Shown: positions 19,102 to 30,781 of the stretch, in pieces | Layout: each line of letters begins with the position of its first letter | Numbering within the stretch: the first letter of the stretch is position 1 | Assembly (NCBI RefSeq): GCF_965229315.1 | Contig: NZ_CBDDJA010000002.1 | Coordinates: 2,356,001-2,420,000, forward strand | Source: Pelomonas sp965229315 | GTDB taxonomy: Bacteria; Pseudomonadota; Gammaproteobacteria; Burkholderiales; Burkholderiaceae_C | DNA length: 64,000 nucleotides | Direction of reading: 5' to 3' | The notes under the pieces: generated by a model | What the model saw: the letters and a program-made list of their open reading frames with translations, nothing else | Database searches by the model: none | What the model was told of the DNA's origin: nothing | Translations under genes and position numbers: made by a program

Positions 19102-19601
19102 GCCTGAACCACGTCAATGACCGGCGCGCCGGTCAGCGCTTCCAGCTCGGCCGGCGTCAGCCTGAAGACGCCGTTGGGGTGCCCGGCCGCGGCCCAGATG
19201 ATGTCGAAGCGGAACAGCTCGCGGTCGATGAACAGCTGCGGCGGCGCGGCCCCATCGGCCGGCGCAAAACCCGCGGGCGACACGCCGCCGATCGAGAAGC
19301 CGGTGCGCGCCTTCACGAAGTCGGCATCGGCGCGGCCCAGCGGGCCGGTGTGGGCTTTCAGCCTGGCCTCGTCGACGCGCTTGTCGCCGGACGTGATGAC
19401 CAGCACGGCTCCGTCGTCGGCCTTGCGGCGGAAGACGACGGACTTGGCGATCTGGCCCAGCGTGACGCCCAGCGCATCGGCGGCTTCCTGGGCCGTGCGG
19501 GCGGCCACGTCCAGCCACAGCGGCGGGTGGGGATGGGCATGTGCCGCGAGCGCCGCGCTGACACGCTGGAAGCCTTCGGGTCGGGTGTCGGGTTCAGCCA
19601 T
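19098..19601 (-). CDS. YbaK/ProX-type aminoacyl-tRNA deacylase
   Basis: A protein of about 167 residues with the YbaK/aminoacyl-tRNA editing fold (AADALGVTLGQIAKSVVFR, VITSGDKRVD, GGVSPAGFA). These enzymes hydrolyse mischarged tRNAs such as Cys-tRNA(Pro) or Ala-tRNA(Pro). Which one cannot be decided from sequence. The ATG at 19601 is preferred; another ATG lies three codons upstream. It overlaps the end of the cyanophycinase gene by eight bases. Confidence 0.85.
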   Translation of the reverse strand: MAEPDTRPEGFQRVSAALAAHAHPHPPLWLDVAARTAQEAADALGVTLGQIAKSVVFRRKADDGAVLVITSGDKRVDEARLKAHTGPLGRADADFVKARTGFSIGGVSPAGFAPADGAAPPQLFIDRELFRFDIIWAAAGHPNGVFRLTPAELEALTGAPVIDVVQA

Positions 19602-20868
19602 GGCCACCATTGTGTCGCGGCACCTTTGCCGGCACCGGCGGCCACGGCGGCGCCCCTGCCGGCGACCCTTCAGCAGCCAGCGGGGTGAACAGGGGATGGG
19701 CCACCCGCACGGGGATCACGTCCAGGCGCACCTCGAGCACCGTGAGGCCCTCGCCTCCCGGTGCTGCGGCACGCCAGCCGGCCAGCCCGGGACCTCGGTG
19801 CAGGCGGAACTCGAAACCGATGTCGGGCCGGTCGTCATGCGCGCACGGGTTCACGCGGTGGGCCAGCCCGCGCACGTCGGGCGCGGTGCCATCGAGCAGT
19901 TGTGTCATCGCCTCCAGCAGGCAGCCATCGCCCAGCATGTCCAGAAAATATCGGTCGCCCTGCGGCACCCGGTCTGCCGCGACCGGATCGACGTGCGGCA
20001 GCACGCGCTTGTGGGCGGCCGGTGTCGTCACGCCGGTGGCGAGGTCGTGGCGGTCGCCATGGTCCAGGTAGCACAGCCGCACATCGTGGATGTTGAAAGC
20101 CGGCAGCGCGGCGTCATGGCCGGCACCGGCCAGGTCGACGAGGATGGCCCCGCTGCCGCCGATGACCTCGAGCGTCGAGCCCTTGACGACGACGGCGGCG
20201 TTCTCGTCGACCCCCAGCCCCAGGCGAAAGCCCAGTGCCTGCATCGCCGGCAGCATGCGACCGATGCGGCCCCGCTTGAGGAAATGCTGGTCCACGAGCA
20301 GGTCGGGGCCCAGGAAGCCCAGGCCCTGGTCGTATTCCAGCCCGGCGCGCCACTGGCCCTTGAGGATGGCCAAGTTGTCCATCGCGTCACGGAACATCAT
20401 GCGGCTCATGACGGCCGCACCGGCGCTGGTGCCGGCGATGACGCCACCGGCATCGAAGACCGCGCGGATGGCCTGCAGCATGGCCGTGGCCGCGCCGCCA
20501 GGCCTGAGCGTGTCGACGATGAGTTCCTGCGCGCCGCCCGAGAAGAAGACGGCACGGCAGCGCGCCACCTTGGCGATCAGCGCGGGGTCGTGCAGGCGGG
20601 CCTGCAGGTCAGCGCCCGGCAGGTTGGGCGCCACGGGAATGGTCTCGGCATGCGCACCGCAGCGGTTCAGCGCCGCGGTGATCTGCGCCGCGATGCGTTC
20701 GGGCTCGTAGGCGGCGGTCGCAAAGACGGCGATGGGCGCGCCGGCACCGCCGGCCTCGTCGACGATGCGCTGCCAGACGGCGTCGCTGCCGGCTTTGAGT
20801 GCACCGCCGATGACGACGACGGTGCCGGGCTGGGCGTGGGAGGTCAAGATCGTCGCGGGGGCCGGCAT
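19594..20868 (-). CDS. Cyanophycinase, cytoplasmic form (peptidase S51)
   Basis: A 424-residue S51-family serine peptidase resembling cyanophycinase, which cuts the Asp-Arg polymer cyanophycin to beta-Asp-Arg dipeptides. The nucleophile Ser148 lies in AGTSAGAAVMS. FFSGGAQE (Gln114) and the DQHFLKRGR histidine segment are also family landmarks. No signal peptide is seen, so it is probably cytoplasmic. The C-terminal 150 residues (after about 270) extend beyond the classical 270-residue enzyme and end in a proline-rich tail. A paralogue with a signal peptide lies immediately upstream. Substrate is inferred from the family; other beta-linked peptides are possible. Confidence 0.85.
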   Translation of the reverse strand: MPAPATILTSHAQPGTVVVIGGALKAGSDAVWQRIVDEAGGAGAPIAVFATAAYEPERIAAQITAALNRCGAHAETIPVAPNLPGADLQARLHDPALIAKVARCRAVFFSGGAQELIVDTLRPGGAATAMLQAIRAVFDAGGVIAGTSAGAAVMSRMMFRDAMDNLAILKGQWRAGLEYDQGLGFLGPDLLVDQHFLKRGRIGRMLPAMQALGFRLGLGVDENAAVVVKGSTLEVIGGSGAILVDLAGAGHDAALPAFNIHDVRLCYLDHGDRHDLATGVTTPAAHKRVLPHVDPVAADRVPQGDRYFLDMLGDGCLLEAMTQLLDGTAPDVRGLAHRVNPCAHDDRPDIGFEFRLHRGPGLAGWRAAAPGGEGLTVLEVRLDVIPVRVAHPLFTPLAAEGSPAGAPPWPPVPAKVPRHNGGHG

Positions 20869-20992
20869 GCGCTGCCGGACGGGCTGGGTTCAGAAGTCTC
20901 GATGGTGGCAGTTCGGCGCGCGCTGCAACAGCAGGTCAAGCCCCAGAAGGTGCAGCCCGTCAGCGAACACTGCCGGCGGGCGCACCCCGCCC

Positions 20993-22465
20993 TCACTGCG
21001 GCGCCGATGCGGGCGCCGCGCTCTGCTGCGCGGCCGCTGGCGGGCGCGGCGGCGTCCAGTTGCCGTACAGCGGCATCGGCAGCTTGACCGGGCTGATGTC
21101 CAGGTACAGGTTGGCCACGGTGAACTGCTCGCCGCCGAACTCCTCGGTGCTCCAGCCCAGCGAGTCCGAGCCCTTGTAGATGCGGAACAGGAAGCCCAGG
21201 TCCGCCAGCGGGTCGTTGGCGCGCGGCAGCACGTCGAACGCCAGGCCCTTGATCTCCTTGCGGTAGCTGTCGATCAGCCGCGTCATCGCGTTGGAGATGG
21301 CCGAGTCGCCCAGCATGTCGAGGTTGAAGACGTCCTCCGTGTAGTAGGCGCGGAAGTTGGGGGACTCCGCGTCATGCAGCTCGCCGCGCAGCTTGGGCGC
21401 CGAGGGCGTCGTCGAGCGGGCACGCAGGTGGTAGCGGTCGCCATGCTCCAGGTAGGAGATGCGCGCGCCCTGCACGTTGAACGCGCTGACCGCCGGGTCG
21501 CTCCTGGCCTCGGTCAGGTCCACGACCAGCGCGCCGCGGTCGCCGATGACCTCGATCTCGTCGCCGCGGATGATGGCCGCCGTGTTCTCGTCCACGCCCA
21601 GGCCGATCTTGTAGCCCTTGGCCATCATCAGCGGGATCATGCGGCCGAAGCGGCCGCGCTTGAGGAAATGCTGGTCCACGAACAGGTGCGGGCCGACGAA
21701 GCCCAGGCCGCGGTCCACCTGCTTGCCATCGGCAAAACGGCCCTTGAGGATGTTCATGATGCTGGGCGCATCGCGGAACATGATGGTGCTCATGATGGCG
21801 GCGCCCGCGGAGGTGCCCGCCACGACGCCGCCGCGGCGATAGACGTCCCACACGGCCTCCAGCATCGGCGTGCTCTGGCCGCCGGGCTGCAACACGTCGA
21901 CGATGCGTTCCTGCAGGCCGCCGGTGAAGAACACGCCCTTGGCTGCCTTGACCTTGGCGATCAGCGCGGGGTCGCGCACGACCTTGTTCAGGTCCACCCA
22001 CGAGAAGCGCGGCGCCACGGGCAGCGCCTCGGCGACGGCACCGCGCCGCTGCAGCAGGTCGACGACCTGCTTGGCGCTGGCTTCGGGATCTTCACTGGCC
22101 GTGCCGAACACGACGAAGCGCGCGCCCTTGCCACCCGCCAGGTTGACGATGCGCTGCCACACCTCTTCGTTGTCGGCCTTCAGCGCGCCGCCGATGGGCA
22201 CCGCATACCCACGGATCGCCGGCTCGCCGGCGTCCACCGCGGCGGCGGGCGCGACAGCCGCGGCCGGCGCGGATGCGGGCCTGGCGGGCGCCGTCACAGC
22301 GCCGCGCGCCGCGGGCACGGAGGGCACCAAGGCGGGGCGCTGTGCGCGGGCGGCCGCCGCTGTCGTCGCCGCGGGCGGTGTCGGGTTGGCCGCCTGCGCA
22401 CCCAGGGCCGTTGCCATTGCCGCCACCCCAGCCCAGATCCATGCCCTCATGCGTGCCATCCTCAT
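20993..22465 (-). CDS. Exported cyanophycinase (peptidase S51)
   Basis: A 490-residue paralogue of the neighbouring cyanophycinase. The N-terminus is a signal peptide (ending near GAQAA), followed by an Ala/Pro linker to about residue 85. The S51 core follows, with FFTGGLQE (Gln185), AGTSAGAAIMS (Ser219) and DQHFLKRGRFGR. It should act in the periplasm or outside the cell. The long C-terminal domain is shared with its paralogue (FNLDMLGD, GWSTEEFGGEQFTV) and ends in a Pro/Ala tail. Alternative starts at 22459 and 22450 do not change the signal peptide. It is divergent from a TonB receptor. Confidence 0.87.
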   Translation of the reverse strand: MRMARMRAWIWAGVAAMATALGAQAANPTPPAATTAAAARAQRPALVPSVPAARGAVTAPARPASAPAAAVAPAAAVDAGEPAIRGYAVPIGGALKADNEEVWQRIVNLAGGKGARFVVFGTASEDPEASAKQVVDLLQRRGAVAEALPVAPRFSWVDLNKVVRDPALIAKVKAAKGVFFTGGLQERIVDVLQPGGQSTPMLEAVWDVYRRGGVVAGTSAGAAIMSTIMFRDAPSIMNILKGRFADGKQVDRGLGFVGPHLFVDQHFLKRGRFGRMIPLMMAKGYKIGLGVDENTAAIIRGDEIEVIGDRGALVVDLTEARSDPAVSAFNVQGARISYLEHGDRYHLRARSTTPSAPKLRGELHDAESPNFRAYYTEDVFNLDMLGDSAISNAMTRLIDSYRKEIKGLAFDVLPRANDPLADLGFLFRIYKGSDSLGWSTEEFGGEQFTVANLYLDISPVKLPMPLYGNWTPPRPPAAAQQSAAPASAPQ

Positions 22466-22543
22466 TGATCAGACCTCGAATCATGACAGAGGCTGCGTGA
22501 CAGATTCGCCCCTGAATCGCAGGACAAGCGGCGTGGCGCGGGC

Positions 22544-22554
22544 GAGACGGTCTC
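22544..22554. promoter_or_regulatory. Palindrome in the divergent cyanophycinase/TonB-receptor promoter region
   Basis: GAGACGGTCTC is a perfect 5-1-5 inverted repeat midway in the 157-bp gap between the exported cyanophycinase and the TonB receptor. A partial copy (AGAGACC) follows at 22561-22567. A -10-like TAGACT lies at 22589-22594, ahead of the receptor. The arrangement would suit a shared operator, but no regulator gene is adjacent, so this is tentative. Confidence 0.35.
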
Positions 22555-22622
22555 ACCAGAAGAGACCGGCATCGGCGCCGCGCATGCCTAGACTCGCCCG
22601 CAAACCGCTTCGGGAGACTCAG

Positions 22623-25335
<2,713 letters not shown>

Positions 25336-25343
<8 letters not shown>

Positions 25344-25755
25344 CCAGCGCGCGCACCCAGTCCGGCAGGGCGATGGCCTTGTCGGTCTGGGCGTCGAACC
25401 ACAGCGTCGTGGCGCCCCCTTCGGCGTAGATGACGCCGGGCTCATCGGCCCGCTCCAGCGTGATCCACGTCTCGAACGCCGTGCGGCCGGGGTCGCTGAC
25501 GTAGTGCCTGGCGATGACCTCGCCGGGCACCTTCAGCTGGCGGTAGAAGTTGCAGAACGCGTTGACGATGACCGGCCCCTGCCCGCCCGGGTTGGGCGGC
25601 GCGCCGATGGATGCCAGCCAGTCCACGCGCGCCATCTCCAGGTAGCGGAAATACAGCGTGTTGTTGATGTGGCCCATGGCGTCCATGTCGCCCCAGCGCA
25701 TCTGGATGCGCAGCTCGAAGGTCAGCTTCTTCTCGGCCGGGACGACGTATCTCAT
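25336..25755 (-). CDS. Acyl-CoA thioesterase, hot-dog fold (4HBT type)
   Basis: A 139-residue single hot-dog-domain protein. The motif MRWGDMDAMGHINNTLYFRY contains the Asp expected for 4-hydroxybenzoyl-CoA-type thioesterases. It probably hydrolyses a cytoplasmic acyl-CoA; chain length is unknown. The ATG at 25755 overlaps the yceH-type stop (ATGA). The longer frame upstream is arginine-rich shadow sequence. It shares operon orientation with the YceH and SDR genes. Confidence 0.85.
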
Positions 25756-26375
25756 GGCGCGATGCCCAGCTCGGCGGCGATGCGGTTGACGAGGCCGCGC
25801 AACGCTGCCACTTCGGCGCGCAGCAGCGCGACCTCCTCGTCGCGTGGCACGGCCGCCGCGACGGCCTGCTCGACGGACGCGACCGGCCCGCACAGCAGGT
25901 GCGCCCAGCGGGCCTCGCGGGCACCGGGCGCCTTGGCGAGCTTGACGGCCATCGGCGGCTCGCGCCCGGCCAGTTCGTCCAGAAAGCCTTCCACCGACGA
26001 CACGTCGGCAAAGCGGTGCAGCCGCTCGGTGTTCTGCCGCAACTCGGCCGCCGTCTGCGGGCCGCGCAGCATCAGCTGCGTCAGCAGCGCCATCGCTGCG
26101 CCGGGCACGCCCATGCCGCGCGCGAAGTTGTGTTCATAGCGCACCACGCGGCTGCCGCTGACGGTGTTGACGAGGTGCAGCGCCTTCAGCTCTTCCACGG
26201 TGGCCAGCACCTCGGACTCGCTGACGTCCATGACCGGGTCGCGCGCCGTCTTCTGGTTGCAGCCCGAGGTCAGCGCGTTGGCGGACAGCGGATAGCTGTC
26301 CGGCACGGTGCTTTCCTTCTCGACGAGCACGGCGAGGACGCGGGCCTCCAGCGGGGTCAGGTCTCGACGGCTCAT
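25752..26375 (-). CDS. YceH-family protein (DUF480)
   Basis: A protein of about 207 residues with the conserved YceH start (LTPLEARVLAVLVEKESTVPDSYPLS) and the NQKTARDPVM motif. It has two winged-helix-like domains and a C-terminal coiled region that probably promotes oligomer formation. Molecular function is not established. The ATG at 26375 overlaps the SDR stop; an in-frame GTG one codon earlier is less likely. Confidence 0.88.
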   Translation of the reverse strand: MSRRDLTPLEARVLAVLVEKESTVPDSYPLSANALTSGCNQKTARDPVMDVSESEVLATVEELKALHLVNTVSGSRVVRYEHNFARGMGVPGAAMALLTQLMLRGPQTAAELRQNTERLHRFADVSSVEGFLDELAGREPPMAVKLAKAPGAREARWAHLLCGPVASVEQAVAAAVPRDEEVALLRAEVAALRGLVNRIAAELGIAP

Positions 26376-27157
26376 CACACACCAAAGCCGTCATCAGCCT
26401 GGATCACCGCGCCATTGATGAAATGGCTCTCGTTGGCGCACAGCATCAGCAGCGCCGTGTCGAGGTCCTGGGGCTGGCCGACGCGCTTCCTGGGCAGCAG
26501 CTCGATCAGCTTCCTGCCCTGCTCGGTGCCCCAGTGGTGGTGGTTGATCTCGGTGTCGATGTAGCCGGGGCAGATGGCGTTCACGTTGATGCCGTACTTG
26601 CCCCATTCCAGCGCCATCGCGCGCGTCATGTGGATCACCGCAGCCTTGCTCATCGCGTAGACGCCGATCTGGCTCAGCACCCGCAAGCCGGCCATGGACG
26701 CCACGTTGACGATGCGCCCGCCGATGAAGGTGCCCGGCGCCGAGCCCCGCGCGCGGCCCAGCATGCGCTTGCCCACCTCCTGCGCGACGAAGAAGGCGCC
26801 GCGCGTGTTGGTGTCCATCACGTGGTCGTAGTCGTTCTCGGTCACGTCCGTGATCCGTTGCGTCCGGCTCACGCCCGAGTTGTTGACCAGGATATCCAGC
26901 GTGCCCACCTCGGTCTCGGCGTGCGCCACGGCGCTCTTGATGCTGGCCACATCGGTCACGTCCAGTTCCACCACGTGCGCATCGCCGCCGTTGCCCTCGA
27001 TCTCGGCACGCAGGTCCTTGAGCCGCTCGACACGGCGCCCCGCCAGCACGACGCAGGCGCCTGCCTGGGACAGCGTCCTGGCGAACTGCGCACCCAGCCC
27101 GCTGGACGCTCCCGTGATCAGGGCCACGCGGCCTTCGAGATTGATGGAGTAACTCAT
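26375..27157 (-). CDS. Short-chain dehydrogenase/reductase (FabG-like)
   Basis: A 260-residue classical SDR. It has TGASSGLG at residues 15-22, VNNSG, the catalytic YAMSK with the preceding NVASMAG serine, and a standard C-terminus (INGAVIQADDGFGV). It likely reduces or oxidises a 3-hydroxyacyl or similar compound. The neighbouring thioesterase and the divergent ETF-ubiquinone oxidoreductase suggest acyl-CoA metabolism (inference). First gene of the three-gene minus-strand unit. Confidence 0.9.
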   Translation of the reverse strand: MSYSINLEGRVALITGASSGLGAQFARTLSQAGACVVLAGRRVERLKDLRAEIEGNGGDAHVVELDVTDVASIKSAVAHAETEVGTLDILVNNSGVSRTQRITDVTENDYDHVMDTNTRGAFFVAQEVGKRMLGRARGSAPGTFIGGRIVNVASMAGLRVLSQIGVYAMSKAAVIHMTRAMALEWGKYGINVNAICPGYIDTEINHHHWGTEQGRKLIELLPRKRVGQPQDLDTALLMLCANESHFINGAVIQADDGFGV

Positions 27158-27218
27158 GGGACTGCCTCTCGCAATTTGTGGCGCGATCCTACCGGGCTAG
27201 AGCCTGCGCCCTAAAAAA

Positions 27219-27256
27219 GCACGGTCGTTCGATTCATTCGCCACCCTCTCTAGAAT
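27219..27256 (+). promoter_or_regulatory. Probable promoter of the ETF-QO gene with overlapping near-palindrome
   Basis: A -10 hexamer TAGAAT (27251-27256) lies 31 bases before the ETF-QO start, with a weak -35 candidate TTCGAT at 27228. Overlapping the -35 is GCACGGTCGTTC (27219-27230), close to the inverted repeat GAACGATCGTTC. That is the shape of sites bound by TetR-type fatty-acid regulators in this group. The hexamer is visible; the regulator is a guess. Confidence 0.4.
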
Positions 27257-27287
27257 CGCGCGCAATTCAAAGCTGCCGGAGCCCTGC

Positions 27288-28961
27288 ATGACATCCGAAG
27301 AAATCCTGGCCCAGTTCGGCCCCCGCGAGTCCATGGCATACGACGTGGTCGTCGTCGGCGGCGGCCCGGCGGGCCTGGCCACGGCCATCCGCCTGAAGCA
27401 GATCCAGCCTGACGCCAACATCGTCGTGCTGGAAAAAGGCTCGGAGCCCGGCGCCCACATCCTGTCCGGCGCCGTGATGGACCCGCGCGCCATCACCGAG
27501 CTGTTTCCGAACTGGAAGGAGCTCGGCGCGCCGCTGAACCAGGCCGTGACCGGCGACGACGTGCTGTTCCTCAGCGAGACCGGCGCCAAGCGCACGCCCG
27601 ATTTCCTCGTGCCGCGCAACTTCCACAACCACGGCTGCTACGTCATCAGCCTGTCCGACGTCGTCAAGTGGATGGCCCAGCAGGCGGAAAGCCTGGGCAT
27701 CGAAATCTTCCCGGGCTTCGCTGCGGCCGAAGTGCTCTATGACGAGCAGGGTCGCGTCAAGGGCGTGGCCACCGGCAACATGGGCCTGGGCAAGGACGGC
27801 GAGCCCACCGACCACTTCCAGCTCGGCATGGAACTGCTGGGCAAGTACACCGTGTTCGCCGAAGGCGCACGCGGCCACCTCGGCAAGCAGTTGCTGGCCA
27901 AATACAAGCTGACCGAGGGCAAGGACACGCAGACCTACGCCATCGGCATCAAGGAGCTGTGGGAGATCCCGGCCGACAAGGCGCAGCCGGGCAAGGTGGT
28001 GCACACGGCCGGCTGGCCGATGGAGGGCGACACCTTCGGCGGCGGCTTCCTGTATCACCTGGAGGGCAACAAGGTCACGCTGGGCTTCGTCATCGGCCTG
28101 GACTACGACAACCCCTACCTGAGCCCGTTCGAGGAGATGCAGCGCTGGAAGGCTCACCCGGCCATCCGCGCCCACATCGAAGGCGGCAAGCGCATCGGCT
28201 ATGGCGCGCGCGCCATCAACAACGGCACGCCGCAGGCGCTGCCCCAGACGGTCTTCCCCGGAGGCTGCCTGGTGGGCTGCGACGCCGGCTACCTGAACGC
28301 CGCGCGCATCAAGGGCAGCCACGCGGCCATCAAGAGCGGCATGCTGGCCGCGGAAGCCCTCGCGCCCGCGCTGGCCGCAGGCCGCGCGCAGGACGAATTG
28401 ACGGCCTACCCGGAAGCCTTCGAGAAGAGCTGGCTCAACGAGGAGCTGCAGCAGACCCGCAACTTCAAGCTCTGGTTCAAGAAGGGCAAGACCACCGGCC
28501 AGTTGATGACCGGCATCGAGCAGTGGCTGCTGCCCAAGCTGGGCGTCGCCAGCCCGCCGTGGACGCTGCACAACCACAAGGCCGACCACCAGACCCTGCG
28601 GCCTGCGGCCGAGTGCCAGCCCATCGCCTACCCCAAGCCGGACGGCAAGCTGACCTTCGACCGCCTCTCGTCGGTGTTCATCTCCAACACCAACCACGAG
28701 GAAAACCAGCCCGCCCACCTGACGCTGAAGAGCGACTCGGTGCCGGTGCAGGTCAACCTGGCGAAGTTCGCCGGCCCCGAGAGCCGCTACTGCCCGGCTG
28801 GCGTCTACGAATTCGTGCCGGCCGAGGGCGGGAACCAGCGCCTGCAGATCAACGCGCAGAACTGCGTGCACTGCAAGACCTGCGACATCAAGGACCCGAC
28901 GCAGAACATCGTCTGGGTGACGCCCGAAGGCGGTGGCGGGCCCAACTACGCGGGCATGTAA
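27288..28961 (+). CDS. Electron-transfer flavoprotein-ubiquinone oxidoreductase
   Basis: A 557-residue FAD/4Fe-4S membrane-associated enzyme that passes electrons from reduced ETF (fatty- and amino-acid oxidation) to ubiquinone. The N-terminal FAD-binding motif VVVVGGGPAGLATAI lies at about 20-34. The C-terminal cluster ligands are in RYCPAGVYE and in NCVHCKTCDIKDP. Length and end are those of the family. It stands alone on the plus strand, divergent from an SDR/thioesterase unit; no etfAB genes are in the window. Confidence 0.95.
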   Translation: MTSEEILAQFGPRESMAYDVVVVGGGPAGLATAIRLKQIQPDANIVVLEKGSEPGAHILSGAVMDPRAITELFPNWKELGAPLNQAVTGDDVLFLSETGAKRTPDFLVPRNFHNHGCYVISLSDVVKWMAQQAESLGIEIFPGFAAAEVLYDEQGRVKGVATGNMGLGKDGEPTDHFQLGMELLGKYTVFAEGARGHLGKQLLAKYKLTEGKDTQTYAIGIKELWEIPADKAQPGKVVHTAGWPMEGDTFGGGFLYHLEGNKVTLGFVIGLDYDNPYLSPFEEMQRWKAHPAIRAHIEGGKRIGYGARAINNGTPQALPQTVFPGGCLVGCDAGYLNAARIKGSHAAIKSGMLAAEALAPALAAGRAQDELTAYPEAFEKSWLNEELQQTRNFKLWFKKGKTTGQLMTGIEQWLLPKLGVASPPWTLHNHKADHQTLRPAAECQPIAYPKPDGKLTFDRLSSVFISNTNHEENQPAHLTLKSDSVPVQVNLAKFAGPESRYCPAGVYEFVPAEGGNQRLQINAQNCVHCKTCDIKDPTQNIVWVTPEGGGGPNYAGM

Positions 28962-29041
28962 GCCCGCTTGCGCCGGGCCTGGGCTGACCGCTAGAGTGGC
29001 TTGCGAAACAGCCACACATCAGCAGTCCAACAGGAGCCCGC

Positions 29042-29857
29042 GTGAGCGAAGGACAGATCAGGGTCGGCATCGGCGGCTGGAACTTCGAGCCCTGGCGCGA
29101 CAACTTCTACCCCCAGGGCTGGCCGCAGGCGCGCGAACTGGAATACGCCAGCCAGCGGCTCACCGCCATCGAGATCAACAGCACCTACTACGGCGCGCAA
29201 AAGCCCGCTACCTTCGCCAAGTGGCGCAGCCAGACGCCCGACGGCTTCGTGTTCTCGCTCAAGGCCATCCGCTACGCGACGCAGCGTCGCGTGCTGGCCG
29301 ACGGCGCGGACTCGATCAAGCGCTTCATCGAGTCAGGCATCGCCGAACTGGGTGACAAGCTCGGACCCATCGTCTGGCAACTGGCACCCACCCACAAGTT
29401 CGACGCGGCCGACCTGACGGCCTTCCTGGAACTGCTGCCGACCCATGTCGACGGCCTCAATCTGCGCCACGCGCTGGACGTGCGGCATGCGAGCTTCCAG
29501 TGCCCGGCGTACCTCGCGCTGGCGCGGCAGTACAAGGCGGCCACGGTGTTCACCGAGTCCGACGACTACCCGCCCATCGCCGAGCCCACGAGTGACGTCG
29601 TCTACGCGCGCATCATGCGCACGCACGCCGACGAGCCGCTGGGCTGCAAGCCGGATGTCTTTCCCAGGCTGGCATCTGCGGCGCGCGCCTGGGCGCAAGG
29701 CGGCGAGCCCGACGGCGTGCCACGCATCGAACCGGCAACGCATCAGAAGGCCGCCGCGCGCGACGTGTTCGTCTACTTCATCAGCGGCGCGAAGGAGCGC
29801 GCACCGGCGGCTGCCATCGCGCTGAGGCAGGCGTTGGGCGAACACGTACCGGCTTGA
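29042..29857 (+). CDS. DUF72 family protein
   Basis: A 271-residue DUF72 (YecE-like) protein with a TIM-barrel-type fold: VGIGGWNFEPWRDNFYP at the start, AIEINSTYYG, and FVYFISGAKERAP at the end. The biochemical function is unknown. It starts with GTG, supported by AGGAG seven bases upstream. It follows the ETF-QO gene by 80 bases and may share its transcript. Confidence 0.9.
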   Translation: MSEGQIRVGIGGWNFEPWRDNFYPQGWPQARELEYASQRLTAIEINSTYYGAQKPATFAKWRSQTPDGFVFSLKAIRYATQRRVLADGADSIKRFIESGIAELGDKLGPIVWQLAPTHKFDAADLTAFLELLPTHVDGLNLRHALDVRHASFQCPAYLALARQYKAATVFTESDDYPPIAEPTSDVVYARIMRTHADEPLGCKPDVFPRLASAARAWAQGGEPDGVPRIEPATHQKAAARDVFVYFISGAKERAPAAAIALRQALGEHVPA

Positions 29858-29866
29858 CGGGCGCCC

Positions 29867-30781
29867 TCACGCGAAGGTCTTGAGCTTTTTCTCCATCTTT
29901 TCGAGCGTCTCGTCGGCGCTCAGCAGATCGGTGGTGTTCTTTTCGTTCACCGACAGCAGCTCATCCATGGCCTTCTTGACCTTGTCGTTCGTGCGCCGCA
30001 GCTCCGCAGGCACGGCCTTGGCAAGCCGTTGAAACGTCTTGTCCGCCTGCGCGATCTTGATGGAGATCTGCTTGCGCCGTGTCTCCAGGCTGCCCATCAT
30101 GGCGTCGACGGCACCCGGCTGCGTTCTGATTGAAAGACGCAGGGACGAGTTCTCCTTGTCCAGCTCAGACAGGCGTTTGATTTCTGAATCGACCTTGGTT
30201 TCTGCGTAGGCGTTGCCGCACGCCTCACGAAACTTGTCGATCTCGACGTTGAGAATTTTCAGCAGCGCGTCGATTTTTGATTTGTCCAGCCATTTGGACA
30301 ACAGGCTTTTCTGTATTTCCAGGGCTGCGTGCAACGCGCGGGTCCGATTGGCGATCTTGTCGTCGTAAAGGTTCTTGACCGCGTTGGCATTCTGGGAATC
30401 CAGCGCCAGCAATTTCACGAACTCCTTCTCGCCGCCTTCGTCCAGGTCCTTGTCGGTCAAACCGTGCTTCTTCAGCAGGAAGGTCTTGATGCCACTGCCA
30501 CGGATGTCGATGTAGCTCTTTTCGTGCTTTTCGAACTCGACCTTGGCGTTCGCCGCGCAGGACTCGATGTCTTTCATGAGCTGCTTGATGACACTCAGGA
30601 GCAGATCCTTCTTCCCGGTGTCGCCCTTCGATGTTTCGGGCTCGAGCTGCCGCACCTTCGCCCTCAGGCCGTCGAGTTCCTTCGCGGCGTTGTCGATGAG
30701 CTTGAGATACTTCGCATGCCTTTTCTGGATCTCGTCGGCCTCATCGAGAGCGGCCTGGATTTTTTTCTTGGTATCTGACAC
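29867..30781 (-). CDS. Coiled-coil protein of unknown function (possible recent acquisition)
   Basis: A 304-residue, lysine-rich, almost wholly alpha-helical protein with heptad-like stretches at both ends (about 1-60 and 190-300). It has no signal peptide or membrane segment and is probably cytoplasmic. I do not recognise a family. The start is GTG at 30781, with GAGGAG six bases upstream; nine more codons to an ATG lack such a site. Codon use is clearly more A/T-rich than in every neighbour, with AAA, TTT and ATT common. That hints at transfer from another genome. Nearby genes give no functional clue. Confidence 0.75.
   Translation of the reverse strand: MSDTKKKIQAALDEADEIQKRHAKYLKLIDNAAKELDGLRAKVRQLEPETSKGDTGKKDLLLSVIKQLMKDIESCAANAKVEFEKHEKSYIDIRGSGIKTFLLKKHGLTDKDLDEGGEKEFVKLLALDSQNANAVKNLYDDKIANRTRALHAALEIQKSLLSKWLDKSKIDALLKILNVEIDKFREACGNAYAETKVDSEIKRLSELDKENSSLRLSIRTQPGAVDAMMGSLETRRKQISIKIAQADKTFQRLAKAVPAELRRTNDKVKKAMDELLSVNEKNTTDLLSADETLEKMEKKLKTFA

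Noticed and set aside
22584..22622. An earlier start (ATG 22584) for the second TonB receptor
   Set aside because: It has no ribosome site and would put a charged segment before the signal peptide; ATG 22623 has GGGAGA at good spacing.
27267..29015. A 582-codon frame antisense to the ETF-ubiquinone oxidoreductase gene
   Set aside because: Low-complexity Ala/Val/Gly-rich translation without motifs; the opposite strand is an unmistakable conserved enzyme.
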